From Lysobacterales bacterium CG_4_10_14_3_um_filter_64_11 (GTDB lineage Bacteria > Pseudomonadota > Gammaproteobacteria > Xanthomonadales > Xanthomonadaceae): a stretch of DNA of 6,265 bases. The notes beneath the pieces are model-generated. The model ran no database searches. It worked only from the letters and a program-made list of their open reading frames with translations, and was not told the DNA's origin. Below, one piece after another: positions 1 to 4,766 of this stretch (the stretch's first letter is position 1; every line of letters begins with the position of its first letter). A program made the translations under genes and the position numbers. The stretch covers positions 1-6,265 of the forward strand of contig PFJA01000288.1 in NCBI GenBank assembly GCA_002782905.1, written 5' to 3'.

Positions 1-244
1 GGATCGCAATTTCTGGCGCGTCCCCATCTTGCGAAACCTGGTCTATACCGCACCGTATTTTCACAACGGCTCGGTGAAAAGCCTGCCTGAAGCAGTACGG
101 GTGATGGCATCCACACAGCTCAACAAGACCCTTGGCGATGCCGAAGTCGCCGACATCGTGGCGTTTCTCGAAACGTTGAGCGGGCCGTTCCCGACCCAGA
201 CCATGCCGCGGCTGCCAGCCACTCCTGGCGATATGCTGGAATAA
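1..244 (+). CDS. Di-heme cytochrome c peroxidase, C-terminal end (partial)
   Basis: The gene enters from the left edge, and 80 codons are visible in the frame starting at base 2, ending in TAA at 242-244. The family (CcpA/MauG-type, PF03150) reduces H2O2 to water in the periplasm with electrons from small cytochromes or cupredoxins. The visible part carries the family's C-terminal signature: RVPILRNLVYTAPYFHNGS, then a helix with SLPEAVRVM, then LNKTLGDAEVADIVAFLETLSG and a PRLPATPG tail. Both CXXCH haem sites and the signal peptide would lie upstream, outside the window, so they cannot be checked. The first Met-like codon inside the window (TTG at 29) is not a start, because the conserved sequence continues through it. 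A strong hairpin follows 66 bases after the stop. Family assignment is firm; the exact subtype is not. Confidence 0.93.
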   Translation, partial: DRNFWRVPILRNLVYTAPYFHNGSVKSLPEAVRVMASTQLNKTLGDAEVADIVAFLETLSGPFPTQTMPRLPATPGDMLE

Positions 245-310
245 GCGTTGCCTACGCACGTATCACCTTGGGATGGTCTGAACCGGTCCATCCTGAACTT
301 TTCAGACTCG

Positions 311-335
311 CCGAGTCCGGCATCGCCGGACTCGG
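311..335 (+). terminator. Probable terminator of the cytochrome c peroxidase gene
   Basis: CCGAGTCCGGC (311-321) and GCCGGACTCGG (325-335) form a perfect 11-bp stem with the three-base loop ATC, 66 bases after the peroxidase stop. The following CTCCGCTTTAT is only weakly T-rich, so this is an imperfect intrinsic terminator. It may instead act as a 3' mRNA-protecting hairpin. Confidence 0.6.
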
Positions 336-426
336 CTCCGCTTTATCAATCACGCAGCTGATTGATCCGCGTGCAGGCCCTCCATGGCCTGCGCAAACTC
401 GGACTTGATCAGAGTTTCCCCTGGCA

Positions 427-447
427 ACGCGGCCTCGCTGGCCGCGT
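427..447 (-). terminator. Terminator-like hairpin after gpx
   Basis: ACGCGGCC (427-434) pairs perfectly with GGCCGCGT (440-447) across a five-base loop. Read on the minus strand it begins eight bases after the Gpx stop codon, where a terminator of the doxX-gpx unit would be expected. No T tract follows, so termination may be inefficient or need a factor. Confidence 0.45.
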
Positions 448-455
448 CGCCGGGT

Positions 456-935
456 TCACGCCAGCGCCGCGATGATGTCCTTTTCGAGTGCTGCCGGCTT
501 GTCGGTTGGCGCGTAGCGCTTGAGCGCCGTGCCATCGCGAGCAATCAGGAACTTGGTGAAGTTCCATTTGATGGCGCTGCCGAGCAGCCCGGATTTCTGA
601 CTCTTGAGCCAGACGTACAAGGGATGCGCGTGCGCGCCGTTGACCTCGATCTTGGCGAACAACGGAAAGCTCACCGCGTAGTTTAGCGAGCAGAAGGTGC
701 GAATCGCATCGGCATCACCCGGCTCTTGATGGCCAAACTGGTCGCACGGGAAGCCCATCACTACCAAGCCCGCGTCGCGGTGCTTGCGCCACAGGGTTTC
801 CAGGCCTTCGTACTGCGGCGTGAAGCCGCATTTGGAAGCCACGTTGACGATCAGCAACACCTTGCCGCGGTATTCGGACAGGGTTTGTTCATCGCCATCG
901 AGCGTGCGCACCGATAGATCGTAAAAATCAGTCAT
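456..935 (-). CDS. gpx: Glutathione peroxidase family protein (probably thioredoxin-dependent)
   Basis: This 159-residue protein has the usual length of the bacterial BtuE/BsaA-type glutathione peroxidase family, which reduces H2O2 and organic or lipid hydroperoxides in the cytoplasm. The thioredoxin-like fold carries the peroxidatic cysteine in NVASKCGFTPQY (Cys36). The tetrad partners are Gln70 in FGHQEPG and Trp124-Asn125 in KWNFTKFL. Cys64 lies in FPCDQFG. Cys82 in TFCSLNY lies close to the resolving-cysteine position of plant and insect enzymes that use thioredoxin, so a Cys36-Cys82 disulfide cycle is inferred; many bacterial members of this family prefer thioredoxin over glutathione. 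No signal peptide is visible. The ATG at 935 is preceded by GGGAG at 941-945, which supports this start. It lies 55 bases downstream of the DoxX-family gene on the same strand, probably in one transcript. Confidence 0.95.
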   Translation of the reverse strand: MTDFYDLSVRTLDGDEQTLSEYRGKVLLIVNVASKCGFTPQYEGLETLWRKHRDAGLVVMGFPCDQFGHQEPGDADAIRTFCSLNYAVSFPLFAKIEVNGAHAHPLYVWLKSQKSGLLGSAIKWNFTKFLIARDGTALKRYAPTDKPAALEKDIIAALA

Positions 936-940
936 GTATG

Positions 941-945
941 CTCCC
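941..945 (-). promoter_or_regulatory. Ribosome binding site of gpx
   Basis: Read on the minus strand, GGGAG stands five bases before the gpx ATG at 935 and fixes that start. It lies only nine bases after a 10-bp GC hairpin (955-980), so ribosome access may depend on that structure. Confidence 0.6.
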
Positions 946-954
946 GTGTTGGAT

Positions 955-980
955 GGCGGGCCGGTTGGTACCGGCCCGCC
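955..980 (-). other. Perfect GC hairpin between the DoxX-family gene and gpx
   Basis: GGCGGGCCGG (955-964) and CCGGCCCGCC (971-980) pair over all ten bases around a six-base loop (TTGGTA on the plus strand). The hairpin starts ten bases after the DoxX-family stop on the minus strand and ends nine bases before the gpx Shine-Dalgarno sequence. There is no T tract on either side, so a classical terminator is unlikely. An intercistronic hairpin that protects the upstream mRNA, or that attenuates gpx, fits better. The function is inferred. Confidence 0.6.
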
Positions 981-990
981 GTGCGGTCGA

Positions 991-1383
991 TCAGGCCTTG
1001 CCCCAATTGCGGTCGAAGCTCAACGGCCCGGCGCCATTGGCGAACAGGAACAAGAAGCCACCGGCCATCGCCAGGTTCTTCATCAGCATGATGCCCTCGG
1101 TCGTCGCATCCGCGCCGGCCACCGGAACGGCATGCATCAACAATGCCGAAACCACCGAAAACCCCGCCAATGCCAGCGCCGCCAAGCGGGTCTGGTAGCC
1201 GACGATGATCAAGATTCCACCGACCAGTTCGGTGAAAATCACCACCGGCAACAACATCCCGGGAATGCCATGCAGCGCCATCACGGCCGCCGTCGCATCG
1301 TAGTTCGTCAGCTTGTTCATGCCAGCCATCACAAAGATCAGCGCAATCAGGATGCGCCCAACCAGATCTGCAACCTTGTTCAT
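991..1383 (-). CDS. DoxX family membrane protein
   Basis: This 130-residue, four-helix inner-membrane protein belongs to the DoxX/SURF4-like family (PF07681). Hydrophobic segments lie at about 6-24, 42-62, 66-88 and 100-116. Family marks are the N-terminal GRILIALIFVMAGMNKL stretch and the MKNLAMAGG motif near the last helix (101-109). Its biochemical role is unsettled; some members act with redox partners in oxidative or thiol stress, and the name comes from an archaeal thiosulfate:quinone oxidoreductase subunit. I place the start at the ATG at 1383, because GGGAGAGA stands six bases upstream. The ATG five codons earlier (1398) has only a weak GAG ahead of it. The gene is followed by gpx and is divergent from fpr, which fits a redox context. 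Confidence 0.92.
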   Translation of the reverse strand: MNKVADLVGRILIALIFVMAGMNKLTNYDATAAVMALHGIPGMLLPVVIFTELVGGILIIVGYQTRLAALALAGFSVVSALLMHAVPVAGADATTEGIMLMKNLAMAGGFLFLFANGAGPLSFDRNWGKA

Positions 1384-1577
1384 GCCTGTCTCTCCCATGT
1401 GCTCAGATTACTGTTTACCAAGCGGGCTGCTCGTCACCCGGCGCTCATGCGCCGCTACAGCATCGGAGTTGTCGGCGCAAAGGTCAAACACAAAGGCCGC
1501 TATTTGCTTTGGATCAAGGCGTGCCGCGGCGCGGGTGCAGTAAAATGCGCCGATTGTCCCTCGCAAGCCCCCCCTGA
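1384..1577. promoter_or_regulatory. Divergent intergenic region between the DoxX-family gene and fpr
   Basis: These 194 bases must hold the promoters of both divergent units. For fpr, the best -10-like hexamer is TAAAAT at 1541-1546, about 30 bases before the ATG, but no good -35 stands 16-18 bases upstream. For the DoxX-family gene, TAATCT on the minus strand (about 1404-1409) is a weak -10 candidate without a convincing -35. A small perfect hairpin, CGGCGC-TCAT-GCGCCG, lies at 1439-1454. I cannot name a regulator, and I see no clear OxyR- or SoxR-type site. Confidence 0.4.
1390..1396 (-). promoter_or_regulatory. Ribosome binding site deciding the DoxX-family start
   Basis: On the minus strand GGGAGAG lies about six bases before the ATG at 1383. 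It overlaps the alternative upstream ATG at 1398, which argues that the downstream ATG is the one used. Confidence 0.5.
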
Positions 1578-2354
1578 ATGTCGAATCTGCACACCGAGCG
1601 CGTACTGGCCGTGCGCCACTGGACGCCCGATTACTTCAGCTTCACCACCAGCCGCGACAGCAGCCTGCGCTTCGCCAATGGCCAATTCGTGATGATCGGC
1701 CTGCGGCTGGATGGCAAGCCGCTGCTGCGCGCCTACTCCATCGCCAGCGCCAACTGGGAGGAGCATCTGGAGTTTTTCAGCATCAAGGTGGCCGATGGAC
1801 CGCTCACCTCGCGGCTGCAACATGTTCGGCCCGGCGATGATCTGATCGTCAGTACCAAACCCACCGGCACCTTGCTGATCAGCGACCTGCTGCCGGGCCG
1901 CAACCTGTACCTGATGGGTACCGGCACTGGCCTGGCGCCATTCCTGTCGATCATCAAGGACCCGGAAACCTGGGAGCGATTTGAGCATGTGGTGCTGGCC
2001 CATGGGGTACGAAAGATCGCCGATCTGGCCTACCGCGACTACTTGACCCATGAGTTGCCGCGCCACGAATACCTTGGCGAAGCAATGCGCGACAAGCTGC
2101 ACTATTTTCCGGCCGTCAGCCGCGAGCCATTCGTCAATCAGGGCCGGATCACGACCCTGCTCGACAGCGGCGCGATGTCCGCCGCGGCAGGGTTGCCGCC
2201 ATTGAACCGCAACCATGACCGGGTGATGATCTGCGGCAGCCCGCAAATGCTGGCCGACACCCGCGCGCTGCTCGATCGCCGTGGTTTCAACGCGGCGCCA
2301 CGCATCGGTCAGGCCGGACATTACGTATTCGAACGCGCTTTTGTCGAGCGTTAG
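1578..2354 (+). CDS. fpr: Ferredoxin/flavodoxin--NADP+ reductase
   Basis: This 258-residue FAD enzyme passes electrons between NADPH and ferredoxin or flavodoxin in the cytoplasm, supporting oxidative-stress defence, Fe-S cluster repair and reductive biosynthesis. The FAD-binding barrel comes first, with RAYSIAS (51-57) as the flavin-binding motif and a KPTGTLL segment (94-100). The NADP domain follows with GTGTGLAPF (114-122) and CGSPQML (219-225). The protein ends in YVFERAFVER. The extension after the aromatic residue, like the AFVEK of Rhodobacter and Azotobacter enzymes, marks the bacterial subclass I rather than E. coli-type Fpr. The length is that of the full family. No clear Shine-Dalgarno precedes the ATG; the upstream bases are C-rich, and the start is chosen because family homology begins there. 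It is divergent from the DoxX-family gene and ends six bases before a repeat element. Confidence 0.96.
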   Translation: MSNLHTERVLAVRHWTPDYFSFTTSRDSSLRFANGQFVMIGLRLDGKPLLRAYSIASANWEEHLEFFSIKVADGPLTSRLQHVRPGDDLIVSTKPTGTLLISDLLPGRNLYLMGTGTGLAPFLSIIKDPETWERFEHVVLAHGVRKIADLAYRDYLTHELPRHEYLGEAMRDKLHYFPAVSREPFVNQGRITTLLDSGAMSAAAGLPPLNRNHDRVMICGSPQMLADTRALLDRRGFNAAPRIGQAGHYVFERAFVER

Positions 2355-2360
2355 AATAAC

Positions 2361-2477
2361 TCTGATCAAACGCTGTGCTTCGTCATTGCCAGCGCAGCGA
2401 AGCAATCCAGTGCTTTGATATCGAAATCACTATAATCGCCACGTCGCTGCGCTGCTCGCAACGACAGCTTGCTCAGA
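2361..2477 (-). repeat. Palindromic MITE-like intergenic element, copy A
   Basis: The ends TCTGATCAAA (2361-2370) and CTTGCTCAGA (2468-2477) form an imperfect terminal inverted repeat. Inside are a short arm, CGTCATTGCC...GCAATCCAG (2381-2410), and a longer arm ending in CGACAG (2435-2467). These two arms are partly complementary. The reverse complement matches copy B: the long arm plus flank (2435-2483 against 4595-4643) agrees at 43 of 49 positions, and the short arm at 29 of 30. The central 24-26 bases differ. The element fills almost the whole gap between convergent fpr and the HD-GYP gene, where it could fold and serve both as a terminator. It encodes nothing credible. No target-site duplication is visible. 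Confidence 0.8.
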
Positions 2478-2483
2478 GCATCC

Positions 2484-4355
2484 TCAATGCGTTGCGACGG
2501 CCGCGAACGGCGACTCGGCGCTCATCAGCACCCGCAAACAGGCAGCAACCGCATCCGCGTCGTAGCGCACGCCACTGCCGGCGAGCAACTCCTCGCGCAC
2601 CGCGGCAAGCCCAAGCGTGGCGCGGTACGGGCGATGCGAGAGCATCGACTCGGCGACATCGGCCACCGCCAGCACGCGCGCTTCCAACCGCACGTGCTCG
2701 CCATGCAGGCCGTTGGGGTAACCCGAGCCGTCGAGTCGCTCGTGGTGCTGACGCACGATCTCGGCCACCGGCATGCCAAAATCGATGTGCTCAAGGATGC
2801 GGTAACCGGCATCGACGTGGCTCTTGATCAGTTCATACTCCGCCGCGGTAAGGCGCGACGGCTTGCTGAGAATCTCGGCCGGCACGCTCATCTTGCCGAT
2901 GTCGTGCAATTGCGCCGCAATGTCCAATGCCTGCCGCTGCGCCGGTGGAAACCCTAGCGCATCGGCAATCGCGACGGCGAGTCGCGCGACGCGCTCTTCA
3001 TGGCCGAAGGTATACGGATCACGTGCTTCCACCATGCGTTGCAATGCATTTATGGTGCCATGCAATGCTGCGCTCAAGCGCTGCCTGCCGACTTCGTGTT
3101 CGGCCTGCTGATGCGACAATGCCGCCGCCCGTGCCAACCGCTGCGAAAACTCGGCAAGCAGTTCCTGTACCTGATCTGCATAGGCATTGGGCTCGCGGTG
3201 ATAACCACACAGCACCAGATCGGGCACATCGGCATGGCCGATCACCGGCGCCGCAAACACACAGGAATACCCACGCTCCAGCGCCATTTGCCGCCAGTGC
3301 GCGAAGCTTGGGTCGTTGGCGATGTCATCGGCCACCACCAGCTTGCGGCTGCGCACCGCTTGCCCCACCGGCCCGATTCCGGTAGCCGACTCATCCCAGG
3401 TCACGCGCAGGGTATCGAGATAGGTGCGCCCATCGCCGGCCGATGCCAATGGCACCACCGAACGCGCGGAATCAGCCTTGACGACACCCACCCACGCCAT
3501 CACGCAAACACCGCGATCGATCAAACTGCGGCAGGCGCACGCAAGTGTTTCATGCAGCGAACGCGGCTCCAGCACAAAGGCATCGAAATCCGCCAGCGCG
3601 CGCAACACCGCTCGGCTGCGTTCATCGATGACCTGCTCCTGCCGGAGTTGGGTGATATCGCGGATGCCCGCCACCATGCCGGCAAACTCACCCTCGGCGG
3701 ACAGCAGCGGCGCCGCATTGATCGACAGCAGCTTGCGCGCAGCACCGGGCGGATGAATGGCATGGACGATATCCAGCACCGGCTGGCGCTCCTGGCGAAC
3801 CCTTGCGAACGGCAATTCGGCGGCATCCATCGCGCCACCCTCGGCATTGGTGATCGCCCATTCCGGTGCATCGAAGGTATTGCCGATCAACGGCGAGCGC
3901 GTGATCCCGAGCAGCGCACGTGCGCGCGCATTGGCAAAACGAATGCGGCCATCGGCATCAAGCACCACCAAGGCGTCGGGCACGGTCATGGCAACCGTGC
4001 GCATCAGCTCAGCCGATGCCCGGGCCTTGATCTCGAACCGATGCCAGCGCAACAGCGCACGATGCAAGGCCAACAACAACACGCCCGCAGTTAGCAACAC
4101 GAAGGCGATGCCTTTGAGCAGCTCCATGTACCGCACATCGAGGCTGGAGCCGTCACCCAACCAGACCAGCAGCCGATCACCCAGCACGATCCACGCGATG
4201 CCAAAGGCCGCGTACAGCGCGGCCGCTTTCAGCGCTGACCACCACGCCGCGCGGCGCACCTTGCGCTCGAATGACGGCGCCACCGGCAACACGCTCGATG
4301 GTTCATCGAACATCGGGTGGGCATACTCCGAGTCTGCGTCATGCTTGTTGTCCAT
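2484..4355 (-). CDS. Membrane-anchored PAS-GAF-HD-GYP protein, predicted cyclic-di-GMP phosphodiesterase
   Basis: This 623-residue inner-membrane sensor probably hydrolyses cyclic-di-GMP in the cytoplasm. Two transmembrane helices (about 40-66 and 79-102) enclose a very short loop. They match a common sensor N-terminus of the form GxxWIxxSDRLL...KGxxFVxxT, here with Gly in place of Ser. A PAS domain (about 113-239, VPDALVVLDADGRIRFAN) and a GAF domain (about 250-407) follow, then the HD-GYP domain (about 433-614). All expected metal and catalytic residues are visible: His452, HD at 484-485 in HDIGK, His513, HH at 537-538, the GYP of HHERLDGSGYP (545-547) and Asp566 in VADV. I chose ATG 4355: GGGGTGG precedes it, and a good promoter would start transcripts near 4432. 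That excludes the in-frame TTG at 4433 unless it is leaderless. The ATG at 4313 has no ribosome site. What it senses is unknown. Confidence 0.93.
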   Translation of the reverse strand: MDNKHDADSEYAHPMFDEPSSVLPVAPSFERKVRRAAWWSALKAAALYAAFGIAWIVLGDRLLVWLGDGSSLDVRYMELLKGIAFVLLTAGVLLLALHRALLRWHRFEIKARASAELMRTVAMTVPDALVVLDADGRIRFANARARALLGITRSPLIGNTFDAPEWAITNAEGGAMDAAELPFARVRQERQPVLDIVHAIHPPGAARKLLSINAAPLLSAEGEFAGMVAGIRDITQLRQEQVIDERSRAVLRALADFDAFVLEPRSLHETLACACRSLIDRGVCVMAWVGVVKADSARSVVPLASAGDGRTYLDTLRVTWDESATGIGPVGQAVRSRKLVVADDIANDPSFAHWRQMALERGYSCVFAAPVIGHADVPDLVLCGYHREPNAYADQVQELLAEFSQRLARAAALSHQQAEHEVGRQRLSAALHGTINALQRMVEARDPYTFGHEERVARLAVAIADALGFPPAQRQALDIAAQLHDIGKMSVPAEILSKPSRLTAAEYELIKSHVDAGYRILEHIDFGMPVAEIVRQHHERLDGSGYPNGLHGEHVRLEARVLAVADVAESMLSHRPYRATLGLAAVREELLAGSGVRYDADAVAACLRVLMSAESPFAAVATH

Positions 4356-4400
4356 ACCACCCCGTGTATCGGCCACAACGTGCCGAACTTGACCGCTCCA

Positions 4401-4424
4401 CCATGCCGCAAGCCAGCGGCATGG
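4401..4424 (-). other. Leader hairpin of the HD-GYP mRNA
   Basis: CCATGCCGC (4401-4409) pairs perfectly with GCGGCATGG (4416-4424) around a six-base loop. It would begin about eight bases into the predicted transcript and lies about 45 bases before the ATG at 4355. A hairpin at the 5' end may stabilise the mRNA; as a DNA palindrome near the start of transcription it could also be an operator. Neither role is shown by the sequence. Confidence 0.55.
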
Positions 4425-4438
4425 CGGGATCAAGCCCG

Positions 4439-4466
4439 AGTATACCTAGACGTGACCGCCGAACAA
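4439..4466 (-). promoter_or_regulatory. Sigma70-type promoter of the HD-GYP gene
   Basis: On the minus strand, TTGTTC (4461-4466) and TATACT (4439-4444) are spaced by 16 bases. The -10 matches the consensus at five of six positions and the -35 at three of six, including TTG. Transcription would begin near 4432, giving a leader of about 77 bases before the chosen ATG at 4355. Confidence 0.6.
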
Positions 4467-4480
4467 TTGACGGGCGTCGG

Positions 4481-4503
4481 TTCAGTACCAGAGCGGTACC
4501 GAA
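4481..4503. promoter_or_regulatory. Imperfect inverted repeat upstream of the HD-GYP promoter (possible operator)
   Basis: TTCAGTACC (4481-4489) and GGTACCGAA (4495-4503) are inverted copies with one mismatch, separated by AGAGC. The centre (4492) falls about 60 bases upstream of the predicted HD-GYP transcription start, a common place for activator sites. No known regulator motif is recognised. Confidence 0.3.
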
Positions 4504-4600
4504 TCGGCATCAAGCTGTGCGCTGTACACGCGATCCGCGGCACCGCCGGGCAGCGCGTCAGCGCAACTCATTGCCGTGGCCGGATTGCGCCGCGGGATGC

Positions 4601-4719
4601 TCTGAACAAGCTGTCATTGCAAGGAGCGAAGCGACGTGGCAATCCAGAAATATTGAGAGAATCTAGATGCTGGATTGCTTCGCTGCGCTCGCAATGACGC
4701 CCGACGGGACTTGTTCAGA
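4601..4719 (+). repeat. Palindromic MITE-like intergenic element, copy B
   Basis: The ends TCTGAACAAG (4601-4610) and CTTGTTCAGA (4710-4719) are a perfect 10-bp terminal inverted repeat. Inside lie a long arm (4611-4647, CTGTCATTGC to GCAATCCAG) and a short arm (4670-4699, CTGGATTGC to GCAATGACG). The two arms are complementary except that the long one carries a few extra bases around GACGTGG. The centre (4648-4669) is AT-rich and unpaired. It is the inverted relative of copy A. Arms of the GTCATTGC...GCAATCCAG type are, from memory, widespread intergenic repeats in many bacteria, often mis-called as ORFs reading GAKRRGNP or ARSEATWQS. Its right end lies 47 bases before the dbpA start. Confidence 0.85.
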
Positions 4720-4766
4720 CCACCTCTGGGGCTTTGCGCAGCGGCCAAGCCCTGCGATGATGGCGC

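Larger units (their letters stand above)
245..455. other. Convergent intergenic region rich in stem-loops
   Basis: This 211-base gap separates the 3' ends of the peroxidase gene (+) and the Gpx gene (-). I see no credible gene in it. It holds a series of inverted repeats: GTCTGAA/TTCAGAC (276-282 with 301-307), the 11-bp hairpin at 311-335, ATCAATC/GATTGAT (345-351 with 360-366), GCAGGCC/GGCCTGC (373-379 with 386-392) and ACGCGGCC/GGCCGCGT (427-447). Such spacing fits transcription termination from both sides. The GGTCTGAAC at 275-283 also resembles the end of the repeat element at 4601-4719, so a worn repeat end is possible but unproven. Confidence 0.6.
4356..4766. other. Divergent control region between the HD-GYP gene and dbpA
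   Basis: This 411-base gap holds, from left to right, the HD-GYP leader with its hairpin, a sigma70-like promoter on the minus strand, an imperfect inverted repeat (4481-4503), about 100 bases with nothing I can name (4504-4600), repeat element B (4601-4719) and the short dbpA upstream sequence. I see no small gene in it. No good promoter for dbpA is evident: TTGTTC at 4711-4716, within the element's right end, has no matching -10 at 16-18 bases. Confidence 0.6.

Noticed and set aside
350..544. 64-codon minus-strand open frame extending past the gpx stop, as a frameshifted tail or small gene
   Set aside because: Gpx ends at the normal family length and position. The upstream half of this frame is the gpx gene read out of frame, and no ribosome site or conserved motif supports it.
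934..1692. 252-codon open frame on the plus strand over the DoxX-family gene
   Set aside because: It is antisense to a clear four-helix DoxX protein and runs into fpr in another frame. It is rich in His, Gln and Arg with no motif.
405..2369. Exact 12-bp inverted match: TTGATCAGAGTT at 405-416 and AACTCTGATCAA at 2358-2369, both after stop codons
   Set aside because: By my rough estimate about two such 12-bp pairs are expected by chance in a window this long. The second copy is partly the end of repeat element A.
1500..2405. 301-codon open frame on the minus strand, opposite fpr
   Set aside because: It covers the conserved fpr gene and starts inside repeat element A. The product has no family signature.
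3000..4094. 364-codon open frame on the plus strand, opposite the HD-GYP gene
   Set aside because: It overlaps the conserved PAS, GAF and HD-GYP coding sequence on the other strand and shows no recognisable domain. It is a composition effect.
4356..4433. 26-residue N-terminal extension of the HD-GYP protein from TTG 4433
   Set aside because: The predicted transcription start lies at about this TTG, no ribosome site can precede it, and the encoded residues overlap the leader hairpin. ATG 4355 is better supported.
4614..4697. Open frames through repeat B reading like GAKRRGNPE and ARSEATWQS
   Set aside because: These are the usual translations of this palindromic repeat type and do not represent a gene.
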